From Chitinophaga skermanii (GTDB lineage Bacteria; Bacteroidota; Bacteroidia; Chitinophagales; Chitinophagaceae): a DNA stretch of 64,000 nt. Location of the stretch: assembly GCF_003259335.1 (NCBI RefSeq), contig NZ_QLLL01000010.1, positions 62,001 through 126,000 of the forward strand, in the 5' to 3' direction. Position numbers and translations under genes: made by a program. This document shows positions 8,053 to 16,618 of the stretch, piece after piece. How positions within the stretch are numbered: the stretch's first letter is position 1; each line of letters begins with the position of its first letter. The notes beneath the pieces were generated by a model, which was not told where the DNA came from, ran no database searches, and saw only the letters and a list, made by a program, of their open reading frames with translations.

Positions 8053-9930
8053 ATGAATCACACTCCCGAAAATTCTGCATCGCTTAGTGAAGTACATCAA
8101 AGTGTAGATACCACGAAAAATCGCCCACGCTGGCGTAAGTTACTTGCATTTTTTGGCCCCGCTTACCTAGTAAGTGTTGGTTATATGGATCCTGGTAACT
8201 GGGCTACCGACCTTGCCGGTGGTGCGCAATATGGTTATACGCTAATTTGGGTATTGTTAATGAGTAATCTCATGGCATTACTGCTTCAAAGTTTAAGTGC
8301 ACGTTTGGGTATTGTTCGTGGACGTGATTTAGCCCAAGCCAACCGGGAAACTTATCCTCCCGCTATCAACTTCATGTTATATATCCTAGCCGAAATAGCC
8401 ATCGCAGCTACAGATTTAGCGGAAGTTTTAGGTATGGCCATTGGTTTGCAATTATTGACCGGGATCGACTTAATTTGGGGCGTTTCTCTTACAGTATTGG
8501 ATACTTTCCTCCTGCTCGTTTTACACCGCTACGGCATTCGTAAGATGGAGGCATTCATTATTTCCTTAGTAGCTATTGTAGGTGCTTCTTTCTTGGTAGA
8601 ATTATTACTAGCAAAACCGGCCCTTACTGAAGTGGCTAAAGGCTTCATCCCCCATATTCCCGATGAAACTGCCTTATACATTGCTATTGGTATTATAGGT
8701 GCCACGGTTATGCCACACAACCTTTACTTACACTCTGCCTTGGTGCAAACGCGTAAAATTAAACGCGATGATCAAGGTATTCGTCAGGCTATTAGGTTTA
8801 ACATTTTCGATTCTGCTATTGCATTGAATTTGGCCTTCTTTGTGAATGCTGCCATTTTAATCTTAGCAGCAAAGGTATTTTTCGAATCTGGCCATACCGG
8901 CATCGCCGATATCCGCGATGCACATATGATGCTCGATCAACTGTTAGGTAACAAACTCGCTCCGATCTTATTTGCCGTAGCCCTAATCGCTGCCGGTCAA
9001 AGCTCAACTGTAACAGGCACCTTAGCAGGGCAAATTGTAATGGAAGGATACCTCAGTTTGCGTATCAACCCATGGCTCAGAAGATTATTAACGCGCCTCC
9101 TTGCCATTGCCCCTGCTCTACTCGTAATTTTGATAGCCGGGGAAGAAAAAGTAGGGGAATTATTGGTATTCAGCCAAGTACTGTTAAGCTTACAATTAGG
9201 TTTCGCCGTAATCCCTTTAATTCACTTCGTAAGCGACAAGCAAACAATGGGCACTTTCGCCATCCGTTGGCATGTAAAAGTAGCAGCGTGGCTAATTGCG
9301 GGAATATTGGTGTACCTTAATGTGAAGATGGTATACGCAGAGGCGAAGGACTTCATCACTTCATCGCACAGTTTTTGGGGCGATGCAGCTATTATAATTG
9401 CGGGCATTTTCTTCTTGTTTTTGCTCGTTGTAACCGTCTTTTACCCACTCTTTAATAAATACAAACAAGCTTCTGCTCGCATGCACACATCAAAAGCGAG
9501 CCTTGGTGAATTAACCCATCCTAATTACTATAAAATTGCACTCGCACTCGATTTTAGCCAACAAGATCAATCCATTATTTCCCACGCCCTGTCACAGGGT
9601 AATACCGATACCGAATACATACTTATACACATTGTAGAAAGTGCTTCTGCTCGGTGGTTTGGTAAAGAAAGTTATGATTTTGAAACTCAAAAGGACCAAG
9701 AACAATTAGATACATATGTGGCCTTATTGAAGGAAAAAGGGATCAATGCAAAGGGAGTTCTCGGCTACCGTCACCGTGCCAAAGAAATTGTACGTCTTGT
9801 AAAGGAAGAAAAGGCAGATCTACTTGTATTAGGTGGCCATGGCCATACTGGTATTAAAGATTGGATTTATGGGGAAACAGTAAACCATGTTCGTCATTAT
9901 GTACAAGTTCCTGTACTGGTTGTACAGTAA
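8053..9930 (+). CDS. mntH: Nramp-family divalent metal transporter fused to a universal stress protein domain
   Basis: Proton-coupled Mn2+/Fe2+ importer of the inner membrane. Residues about 25-450 are an Nramp domain with the metal-site motifs DPGN in TM1 and MPHN in TM6, and about 11 hydrophobic segments. Residues about 485-625 are a USP domain with a nucleotide-binding-like GGHGHTG...GET motif near the end. At 625 residues it is some 200 longer than plain MntH; this fusion recurs in Bacteroidota. Downstream of the DtxR/MntR-type regulator, probably in its operon; the start is the ATG after a short AT-rich spacer. The mntH symbol rests on family and context. Confidence 0.88.
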   Translation: MNHTPENSASLSEVHQSVDTTKNRPRWRKLLAFFGPAYLVSVGYMDPGNWATDLAGGAQYGYTLIWVLLMSNLMALLLQSLSARLGIVRGRDLAQANRETYPPAINFMLYILAEIAIAATDLAEVLGMAIGLQLLTGIDLIWGVSLTVLDTFLLLVLHRYGIRKMEAFIISLVAIVGASFLVELLLAKPALTEVAKGFIPHIPDETALYIAIGIIGATVMPHNLYLHSALVQTRKIKRDDQGIRQAIRFNIFDSAIALNLAFFVNAAILILAAKVFFESGHTGIADIRDAHMMLDQLLGNKLAPILFAVALIAAGQSSTVTGTLAGQIVMEGYLSLRINPWLRRLLTRLLAIAPALLVILIAGEEKVGELLVFSQVLLSLQLGFAVIPLIHFVSDKQTMGTFAIRWHVKVAAWLIAGILVYLNVKMVYAEAKDFITSSHSFWGDAAIIIAGIFFLFLLVVTVFYPLFNKYKQASARMHTSKASLGELTHPNYYKIALALDFSQQDQSIISHALSQGNTDTEYILIHIVESASARWFGKESYDFETQKDQEQLDTYVALLKEKGINAKGVLGYRHRAKEIVRLVKEEKADLLVLGGHGHTGIKDWIYGETVNHVRHYVQVPVLVVQ

Positions 9931-9965
9931 TTTGTTGTAATTTGAATGACCAAAAAATTGGTCCT

Positions 9966-11354
9966 ATGCGTACCCTATCTATACTCTTTATCGCTCTGTG
10001 CTGCACAATTAAATTGTTGGCACAAAACCCAGTACTTATCCGTGATGTGAACGTTGTGGATGTTTCTACCGGTAAAACAAATCATCATCAATTCATTTTC
10101 ATAAAAAATGATCGAATTGAAAGCATTACCGGGAAGACTCCAAGTGTTCCTAACAACACAACCATCGTAGAAGCGAAAGGAAAGTTTATTATCCCAGGGT
10201 TATGGGATATGCACGGGCATACCCAATCGGCCGGCTTTTATTTCCCACTACTTATTTGCAATGGCGTTACAGGTGTACGCGATATGTTTGATGATATTAA
10301 GCTGGTGCGTGAATGGCGTACAAAAATCCAAAACGGCGAACTGCTCGGACCTGTTATCTATGCCTCCGGGCCTATTGTTGATGGACCACAACCCATTTGG
10401 CCAGGTTCTGCAAAAGTTGGCAATGCAGAACAAGGCAGGAAAGTAGTTGATTCTGTTAAAAACTTAGGCGTTGATTTCATCAAAGTATACTCCTTGTTGA
10501 GCGAAGAATCCTATTATGCCATTGCAGATGAAGCCAAAAAGCAAAATATGGTATTCGCTGGCCATGTACCCAACCGCATTACCGTGCTAGAAGCCGCTCA
10601 AGCTGGTCAAAAAAGTATGGAACACATGTACGGTTTTTTAGAAATAGCCAGTGATAGTGCCGATTATTACTTCGATTGGCAAAAGAAAAAAATTACGGAT
10701 ACAAGCCTACAAAATAAAGTTTACCGTGAAGCATTCTTACAACGCAACTTCAATCCTAAAAAATTCCAAACCGCCATACAAGCATTAGCAAAATACGATA
10801 GCTGGCAGTGCCCAACACTTGTTGTAAACAGGTCGATCGCTTATTTAACCGATACTACCTTTACCAACGATCCGCGCTTGGTATACATGGGTGCAGGCTT
10901 TAAACAACGTTGGGACCCTAAAAATGACTTCCGCTTTGCAAAGGCACAAGATGAGCTATACATCTTGCAACGCAAAGCGTTTAAGATGAAAATGGACATG
11001 ATCCTACCTATGTACAAAGCCGGTATTAAGTTTATTGCAGGTACCGATTATCCCAACCCATATGTGTTCCCTGGCTTTAGCCTACACGATGAGCTAGCAC
11101 TATTTGTTGAAGCTGGACTTACACCTTTGCAAGCATTACAAACAGCAACCATCAACCCGGCTACTTACTTCGGTATCACCAAAGACTATGGCGGTGTACA
11201 AGCGGGTAAAATTGCCGATTTAGTTATCCTAGATGCAAATCCACTAGAAAATATTTCTAATACAAAAAAGATTAATACCGTAATAGTGCACGGCAAAGTT
11301 TTGCAGCAAGAAACATTACAAAACATGTTGAACGCAGCGAAGAAAAAGCTTTAA
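9966..11354 (+). CDS. Secreted amidohydrolase (imidazolonepropionase-like)
   Basis: Metal-dependent hydrolase of the amidohydrolase superfamily, exported: residues 1-20 are a signal peptide ending LLAQ. The 462-residue protein has the usual layout: an N-terminal beta-sandwich strand, the metal-binding 'PGLWDMHGH', a probable bridging Lys in 'VDFIKVYS', a later His in 'FAGHVPNR', the Asp in 'FIAGTDYPNP', and the C-terminal 'GKIADLVILDANPL' strand. The frame is open 35 codons further upstream into the end of mntH, but the signal peptide decides for the ATG at 9966. Substrate unknown; relatives include prolidases and beta-aspartyl or imide hydrolases. Confidence 0.85.
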   Translation: MRTLSILFIALCCTIKLLAQNPVLIRDVNVVDVSTGKTNHHQFIFIKNDRIESITGKTPSVPNNTTIVEAKGKFIIPGLWDMHGHTQSAGFYFPLLICNGVTGVRDMFDDIKLVREWRTKIQNGELLGPVIYASGPIVDGPQPIWPGSAKVGNAEQGRKVVDSVKNLGVDFIKVYSLLSEESYYAIADEAKKQNMVFAGHVPNRITVLEAAQAGQKSMEHMYGFLEIASDSADYYFDWQKKKITDTSLQNKVYREAFLQRNFNPKKFQTAIQALAKYDSWQCPTLVVNRSIAYLTDTTFTNDPRLVYMGAGFKQRWDPKNDFRFAKAQDELYILQRKAFKMKMDMILPMYKAGIKFIAGTDYPNPYVFPGFSLHDELALFVEAGLTPLQALQTATINPATYFGITKDYGGVQAGKIADLVILDANPLENISNTKKINTVIVHGKVLQQETLQNMLNAAKKKL

Positions 11355-11557
11355 TAATAAGAAAACAATTTAACTAAAAAATAAGATCGAACATACTATT
11401 TATGGCCATGCCATAATGGATAATTTATTCCATACTACCAAAGTAACAACCCGCCAAACTGTTATTCTTGCAATTATTAAATTTCTATACTCATTTTAAT
11501 TGCACCGTGATAACTTCTTAACTGGAATCCAAAAAATAATTCATCTCCTCTTCTATC

Positions 11558-11591
11558 AAAAAGCCGGGCACGCGTTATTGCCCGGCTTTTT
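11558..11591 (+). terminator. Rho-independent terminator
   Basis: AAAAAGCCGGGCA/TGCCCGGCTTTTT with an 8-base loop, 13 bases before the next ATG. It ends the amidohydrolase transcript. The roughly 200 bases before it hold no recognisable feature. Confidence 0.88.
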
Positions 11592-11604
11592 GTATTTTTA
11601 AGAT

Positions 11605-11997
11605 ATGAAGCATGCCCTGCAAATTGGAGATTCACGCACCTTTCAACGACTCGTTCGCCCTACCGATTGCGCCACTTTCGATAGTGGTGCCGTGCACCCT
11701 GTATATGCTACGTTTGCATTATCCCGCGATGCAGAATGGTGCTGCCGCTTATTTGTGTTAGATGAGAAAGATGAAAACGAAGAAGGCATTGGTACAATGC
11801 TCACAGTAGAACATCGATCACCTGCCCTAGAAGGCACTACGGTCGATTTCGTGGCTACTATTTTGGAAATTAATCGCCACGAAATCATTTGTAGCTATGA
11901 GGCGCGCGTAGGAGAACGTTTAATTGCGCAGGGGAAAACTGGACAAAAAATTTTATTGAAAGAGAAATTAGAAAAGCTCTTTCAAACTTTATCATAA
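11605..11997 (+). CDS. Thioesterase-superfamily (hotdog) protein, FlK-like
   Basis: Small hotdog-fold protein of 130 residues resembling the fluoroacetyl-CoA-thioesterase-type branch: 'VHPVYATFALSRDAEW' at the front, 'GIGTMLTVEHRSPALEGTTVDFVATI' in the middle (conserved Thr and His region), and a final amphipathic helix. It probably hydrolyses a small acyl-CoA in the cytoplasm; the substrate cannot be inferred. The end overlaps the convergent LytTR regulator gene by 6 bases, so there is no room for a terminator between them. Confidence 0.75.
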   Translation: MKHALQIGDSRTFQRLVRPTDCATFDSGAVHPVYATFALSRDAEWCCRLFVLDEKDENEEGIGTMLTVEHRSPALEGTTVDFVATILEINRHEIICSYEARVGERLIAQGKTGQKILLKEKLEKLFQTLS

Positions 11998-12738
11998 CCC
12001 AAGTACTTCTTTTAATTTAGGGTAACCCGTCTTACTCACAGGCACCTTCTCACCATTCTTTAAAATGGCAATATGTGCATCCTTTTCATACGGATCGATA
12101 CGTGTAATTTGTGTAACGTTCAAAATATATGAACGGTGCACGCGTATAAACTGGGTAGGATCTAGCATCTTCTCAAAGAAACTCATCGTTTTATTCTTTA
12201 AGAAAGCTCCTTCCGATGTTATAACTCGAACATAATCATCCGCAGCTTCTAAGTATTGTATATCGTGTAATGGAATAATCTTAATCTTACCATTGATTTT
12301 TACCACTATCCTATTATGCTGTGCAGGCATCTGCTGTGCGGCCGTTTCTAAAAGAGCTTGCGTTTCCTTTTCATCTTCTACTGTAGGGCGTGCTTGTAAC
12401 CATTTCTGTACCGCCTTTTCGAAGCGTTCGCGTGAAAATGGTTTTAACAAGTAATCTACAGCATGCACTTCAAATGCCTTCAATGCATATTCTTCAAATG
12501 CTGTAGCAAAAATAACTGCCGGCATTTTCTCTACTAATTCCAACATTTCAAAACCGTTAATCTTCGGCATTTGAATGTCTAAGAAAATCAAATCTGGTTG
12601 ATGTTGTTGTATGGCCTTCAATCCTTCGAAGCCATCGTTACACTCTTGCACTACTTGCACATGGGGAAATACTTTAAGGTATTCAAGTACCAATTCCCGT
12701 GCAAGCGGCTCATCATCTATTAAAACAACTTTTATCAT
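11992..12738 (-). CDS. LytTR-family response regulator
   Basis: Two-component response regulator of 248 residues. Receiver domain about 1-120 with the acidic pair D8/D9, the phosphoacceptor D54 in LIFLDIQMP, and a conserved Lys in DYLLKPF. The LytTR DNA-binding domain follows (about 145-245, with VKINGKI, DDYVRV and an FIRVHRSYILN motif). Its start overlaps the end of the histidine kinase gene by 4 bases (ATGA), so they are translationally coupled partners. Confidence 0.93.
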   Translation of the reverse strand: MIKVVLIDDEPLARELVLEYLKVFPHVQVVQECNDGFEGLKAIQQHQPDLIFLDIQMPKINGFEMLELVEKMPAVIFATAFEEYALKAFEVHAVDYLLKPFSRERFEKAVQKWLQARPTVEDEKETQALLETAAQQMPAQHNRIVVKINGKIKIIPLHDIQYLEAADDYVRVITSEGAFLKNKTMSFFEKMLDPTQFIRVHRSYILNVTQITRIDPYEKDAHIAILKNGEKVPVSKTGYPKLKEVLGL

Positions 12739-13778
12739 TGTGGTTGCGGTACTTTTATGGTAGCTGTAAATAAATCGCCTTCGGAAGTGGTCGAAAGAAG
12801 ATCTTGCCTTCCGAAAAGCAAGTATAATCGTCGTTGTATAGAACTTAACCCAAATCCCGTCCCGCTTTTACTCGCAGGGTTCAACGACGAGTCGAATGGG
12901 TTAGCAACAGCAATCATCAATACCCCATCTTCCTGCCAAGCATCTATAGTAATTGTAATCGCCTCTGTTGTATCGTACAATCCAAATTTGATCGCATTTT
13001 CAACTATTGGCTGTAAAATCATAGGCGGAATTTGTAAGCCTGTCGCTGCTTCACTAATAGTTATCTCGGTAGATAAACGGTGGCGGAACCGCACTTTTTC
13101 AATATCTAAGTACAATCGTAAGTATTGAATTTCTTCATCTACACTGATCCATTGTTTATCCTCTTTCTTCAAGGTACCTCGTAAGAAATCCGAAAGCTTC
13201 GTTACCATCTGCCGGGCTTCATCGGGCCTAATGGCGATCAATGCGTTGATGGAGTTTAAACTATTGAAAAGAAAATGCGGTTGTAACTGTTGACGAAGTT
13301 TGAACAACTCGGCCTCACGGGCCATTTTCTCCGCTTCTTCCTTACGAGCTAAGATACTTTGCTGCTCCCGGGTTTCGTAGAATAGTAAGCTAATGATGCC
13401 CATGGCTAACAATAAAATAAAGCCATAAATAAACGTAATAGGCATCGCTGTGTATAACCAAGCGGTATAAAGCAAATCTTTCTCGAAGATTTTTGCTAAC
13501 ACCCAACCACTCAACATCACCCAAATAATGGCTAACGTAGTACTGGTCACCACTACAAAGAGGTACTTGCCTTTAGGGCGGTAATAGGTTAAGGTTTGAC
13601 TTAATCCCATTACCGCGAAGGCTAATAATATATTATGAATTAAGCTGTCTACAATCGCCGTTTCGATATTGGCTGAGAACCAGAAGTATAATAGGGCAGC
13701 ATTTAGCAGCGTAACACATAACCAAGATATGCCGAAAATGATCTGCGCGGATTTGATGGATAGTAACAGTTTGGCCAA
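12735..13778 (-). CDS. LytS/YehU-type sensor histidine kinase
   Basis: Membrane histidine kinase of 347 residues: four predicted transmembrane segments in about 1-140, a short coiled linker rich in Glu/Lys/Arg, then the His_kinase domain with phosphoacceptor H168 in QLQPHFLFNSLNS and an HATPase domain with 'PPMILQPIVENAIKFG' and a GTGFGLSSIQRRL G-box. There is no periplasmic sensor domain, so signals probably arise within the membrane or from partner proteins. The neighbouring LiaF-like membrane protein is an obvious candidate. Confidence 0.92.
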   Translation of the reverse strand: MAKLLLSIKSAQIIFGISWLCVTLLNAALLYFWFSANIETAIVDSLIHNILLAFAVMGLSQTLTYYRPKGKYLFVVVTSTTLAIIWVMLSGWVLAKIFEKDLLYTAWLYTAMPITFIYGFILLLAMGIISLLFYETREQQSILARKEEAEKMAREAELFKLRQQLQPHFLFNSLNSINALIAIRPDEARQMVTKLSDFLRGTLKKEDKQWISVDEEIQYLRLYLDIEKVRFRHRLSTEITISEAATGLQIPPMILQPIVENAIKFGLYDTTEAITITIDAWQEDGVLMIAVANPFDSSLNPASKSGTGFGLSSIQRRLYLLFGRQDLLSTTSEGDLFTATIKVPQPQ

Positions 13779-13798
13779 AGCTAATATCGTTTGATGGC

Positions 13799-14152
13799 TT
13801 ATAAATTTACTTCAAAATACTTTTGGGTTTGTAATTGAGCGGCTTTCATTTGTTGAAGGGCCACGTACGAATTAGCGTCGTGGGGTTCTTCTACTCTTGA
13901 ATACAACTCAATACCATCCGAAAGTTCTGCCAATGCTTGTAACTCGGGTACGTTTATGAAGCGCCATTCTACGAGTTCTTGCTTTTGGTTTTTGAAGGCA
14001 TATTGTTCTTGTTTGCCTATTTCGTTGGCTTTCAACCAAGCTTCCTGTTTATTGTTTGCGCTGATTAATCTCAACTGTTCGTCAAATTGCGCCATATGAT
14101 CGCCTGCCCCGCAAATTACCTGGTACACTACTTTTGCAACAAACCACTGCAT
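13799..14152 (-). CDS. DUF4288 domain protein
   Basis: A cytosolic protein of 117 residues matching DUF4288: an N-terminal 'WFVAKVVYQ' strand, 'FDEQLRLISANNKQEAWLKANEIG' in the middle, 'VEWRFINVPELQAL' and 'GIELYSRV' after it. The frame is open to an ATG at 14188, but the family begins at MQWFVAKV, so the ATG at 14152 is chosen. Function unknown. It lies between the LiaF-like gene and the LytS kinase gene (20 bases), on the same strand, in what looks like one operon. Confidence 0.75.
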   Translation of the reverse strand: MQWFVAKVVYQVICGAGDHMAQFDEQLRLISANNKQEAWLKANEIGKQEQYAFKNQKQELVEWRFINVPELQALAELSDGIELYSRVEEPHDANSYVALQQMKAAQLQTQKYFEVNL

Positions 14153-14212
14153 AAAAATAAGTTTAGCATTATATAAAGGATGGATCATAATTCGTGCTAG
14201 TGGTGGCGTACC

Positions 14213-14920
14213 TTAGTACGCTTTCACTTCAATTCCGGCAAAGGTGCAACTACCTTTAATGAATAACTTCTTCGAGTAAATACCCGGAACAAATTCACCT
14301 TTGCGCTTATCTTCCACACCACCAAACATCGCGTTTACATCCATTACTACTTCCCAATTGTTGGGGACAATAATTTCCACACCACCGAATACCGCATATA
14401 CATCTAGTATTGCCTCATCAGCGATATCTGCTTGTAAGAGGTTGATTTTTGCACCTCCACAAACCGCGGTCACCTGCCCACCTTTAAAATTTTTAGATAA
14501 CACGGTACGCTTATCACCACTGAATATTACGGTCGAATTCACAAAGTCTTCTAATGAACCGCCTTCCATGATAATGTTACGTTGCAATTTCCTTTTAGTG
14601 CTATTGATAATGATGATAATACCAACAAGGATGATGATTAATGGCCACATGAACCTACGTACGTTGATTGGCCACCATTCTATATAATCTTTCAATATAA
14701 AAAACCCACCAATCATCACACATATCAACCAACCAGAACCTTTGAAGTTACGACGTACGCCCAAGGCCAAACCAATAACAATCAAAATTACTTCCCATGA
14801 AAAAATCCATGATGGAAAACCGATATCTAATCTTTTTAATAAAAATAAAGAACCTATGATAACAAGGATAATACCTCCCCACATTCCGTTTCTATCTTCA
14901 TGACGATTGTAGCTGCTCAT
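14213..14920 (-). CDS. LiaF-like transmembrane protein (DUF5668 plus cell-wall-active antibiotics response domain)
   Basis: 235 residues: four hydrophobic helices in about 12-110 (LiaF transmembrane/DUF5668 type), then a beta-helical C-terminal domain with repeated 'FGGVEIIVP' and 'MFGGVEDKR' rungs, as in the LiaF/VraT family. In Firmicutes, LiaF inhibits its LiaRS two-component system until cell-wall stress relieves it. Here the first gene of the operon encodes the LiaF-like protein and the last two a LytS kinase and LytTR regulator, so a similar control role is plausible but inferred. Confidence 0.85.
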   Translation of the reverse strand: MSSYNRHEDRNGMWGGIILVIIGSLFLLKRLDIGFPSWIFSWEVILIVIGLALGVRRNFKGSGWLICVMIGGFFILKDYIEWWPINVRRFMWPLIIILVGIIIIINSTKRKLQRNIIMEGGSLEDFVNSTVIFSGDKRTVLSKNFKGGQVTAVCGGAKINLLQADIADEAILDVYAVFGGVEIIVPNNWEVVMDVNAMFGGVEDKRKGEFVPGIYSKKLFIKGSCTFAGIEVKAY

Positions 14921-14940
14921 ATATTGTATATTTTATGAAA

Positions 14941-14971
14941 CAAAAGTAGAAACATCACGGTATGGTGACAA
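14941..14971 (-). promoter_or_regulatory. Promoter of the LiaF-like/DUF4288/LytS/LytTR operon
   Basis: On the minus strand: TTG (14971-14969), 20 bases, TACTTTTG (14948-14941), about 20 bases before the ATG at 14920. Confidence 0.65.
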
Positions 14972-15000
14972 TGGGGTTTAGGTTAAGGTGTGGGCAACAT

Positions 15001-15063
15001 CGGTAAAAGAGGGGAAAATCCCGGTGAAAATCCCAATCGGCTAATTTTCACCGGTAAAAGAGG
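15001..15063. repeat. 11-bp inverted repeat flanked by 12-bp direct repeats
   Basis: CCGGTGAAAAT (15021-15031) pairs perfectly with ATTTTCACCGG (15044-15054). CGGTAAAAGAGG occurs at 15001-15012 and again at 15052-15063, the second overlapping the right arm. It lies upstream of the LiaF-like promoter and just beyond the end of the flavin reductase gene. No T-run, so an operator or an intergenic repeat is more likely than a terminator. Confidence 0.6.
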
Positions 15064-15083
15064 TGTATTACAGTCGGCGAAGT

Positions 15084-15746
15084 TTACATTTCTACTACAA
15101 TCGTGGGCGCTCCCAATTTTTGCAATATTTCTTGTAAAGCAGCTACCATACGGTCGGGGCCGCAAATATAAAAGGGCTGGTTGAAGTTCGTCACCTTCTT
15201 ACGCAGGTAATCTTCATTCACAATCCCAAAATCGTATGCATCCACTTTCTCCTTTGTAATTACATTCAAGAAGTTTTTACCGAGGATTTTCTGGAATTCG
15301 TCTTTCAGGATGATGTCTTTCGTAGTTTGGTTAGAGAAAATAAGCTTATTCTCGCCCACTTTCCCATCCTGGTATAGTTGCCTAAATATGGCAATAAAGG
15401 GGGTTATACCCGCGCCACCGGCAATAAATATACCTTCTCCTTTGTACTGAATGGCTCCCCATACATCGTGCAAGATCAGCTCGTCGCCTACTTGCAAAGT
15501 ATCTAAGTGGTTCGTTACCCCGTCGTGATCACGGTACATTTTAATCGTAAACTCCAGGTGATCCCAATTATTCAGGGCCGTAAAGGTAAAAGGGCGTAAT
15601 TGATCCTTCCAGCGAGGTTGGTTGATTGCCACATCGGTGGCCTGGCCGGGGATGAAGCTATATCCCGCCGGCTTTTCTACTTTAAACCTTTTAACATTAT
15701 GCGTAACAGGATCGATCCGAAGGATTTTAACAACATGTTCTGCCAT
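15084..15746 (-). CDS. FAD-dependent oxidoreductase (ferredoxin-NADP+ reductase family)
   Basis: 220 residues with the two-domain FNR layout: an FAD-binding barrel (about 1-95, with 'LRPFTFTALNN' where the RxY(T/S) flavin motif is expected) and an NAD(P)-binding domain (about 105-220, with 'GIFIAGGAGITPFIAIFRQL' and a 'FYICGPDRMV' CGP motif). It has no 2Fe-2S domain of its own, so it must reduce a separate acceptor. The ATG is directly preceded by AT-rich DNA. It may share a transcript with the SGNH hydrolase gene 48 bases upstream. Confidence 0.85.
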   Translation of the reverse strand: MAEHVVKILRIDPVTHNVKRFKVEKPAGYSFIPGQATDVAINQPRWKDQLRPFTFTALNNWDHLEFTIKMYRDHDGVTNHLDTLQVGDELILHDVWGAIQYKGEGIFIAGGAGITPFIAIFRQLYQDGKVGENKLIFSNQTTKDIILKDEFQKILGKNFLNVITKEKVDAYDFGIVNEDYLRKKVTNFNQPFYICGPDRMVAALQEILQKLGAPTIVVEM

Positions 15747-15794
15747 AATTATGGATTTGTTTTGGTATAAGCAATGTAAACAACCTAGTTACCC

Positions 15795-16415
15795 TTATGG
15801 TTGCAGTGCCTTGGCAATGAGCGGGGCTAGGGCATGCGACCAAGCCTGGTAAGCTTTTCCACTTGGGTGCAAGCCATCTTCGGCTACCAGCGTAGCATCG
15901 GTAGTGGCTAAACGAGTATTAGGCGTAATATCCAGGTAGGTAATACCGTATTGAAGTGCTATTTTCTTATTAACAGCGTTGTATTGATCAATTTGCTGCC
16001 CAATCTGCTGCCGATCACGCCCTTCAGCAAAAGGTGTAACACCCCAGTCTGGAATCGACAATACAAAAACTCGGCTATTATGTCCTCCCGCAAAGCGAAT
16101 GGCTTGTTCTAATAAGGATTTGAAGGCCGGTTCATAATCCGCTACGGGTCTACCACGGTATTGGTCATTCACACCAATAAGCAAAGTCACTATATCATAG
16201 GTAGCTTCCACCTCTGCAGCGGCAATACCGGCTGCCAGTTCGTCGGTAGTCCATCCGGTGGTGGCAATAATACGGGGTGTTTCTATATTAAATTGTTCGG
16301 CACGAAGGATGGCAGAGGTTTGCATGGGAAAACGCTCTTCTGTTGGTACGGCTTCGCCAATGGTGTAGCTATCGCCTAAAGCTAAAAACGAGTACGCTTG
16401 GTTATGTTGCGACAT
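15795..16415 (-). CDS. SGNH/GDSL-family hydrolase
   Basis: Esterase/lipase-type hydrolase of 206 residues. Block I 'FLALGDSYTIGE' carries the nucleophilic Ser, 'TTGWTTDEL' the block II Gly, 'LLIGVNDQYRG' the block III Asn, and 'DGLHPSGKAY' the Asp-x-x-His of block V. An alternative ATG at 16466 would add 17 hydrophobic residues without a basic start; the shorter form fits the family better, though export cannot be excluded. Substrate unknown. Confidence 0.8.
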   Translation of the reverse strand: MSQHNQAYSFLALGDSYTIGEAVPTEERFPMQTSAILRAEQFNIETPRIIATTGWTTDELAAGIAAAEVEATYDIVTLLIGVNDQYRGRPVADYEPAFKSLLEQAIRFAGGHNSRVFVLSIPDWGVTPFAEGRDRQQIGQQIDQYNAVNKKIALQYGITYLDITPNTRLATTDATLVAEDGLHPSGKAYQAWSHALAPLIAKALQP

Positions 16416-16568
16416 GTGGTTGTTGGTTATTGATAGAAGGCTCCAAAATAAGACTAAATGAAACATTGTCGTTACTTTTTTTAATTATACAACGAAACAA
16501 GCCACCAGCATACCAAAAATGTGCAAAAGTGCTTGTTTTATTTAACAGCGCTTTAGATTGAAATGTTT

Positions 16569-16577
16569 TACCTTTGC
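16569..16577 (+). promoter_or_regulatory. -7 element upstream of icd (TACCTTTGC)
   Basis: Perfect TAnnTTTGC match 41 bases before the icd ATG. No clear TTG -33 is seen at the usual distance. Confidence 0.55.
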
Positions 16578-16618
16578 GCTGCTAAACATACATTCGTAAT
16601 GCATAAATAAATTGTTTT

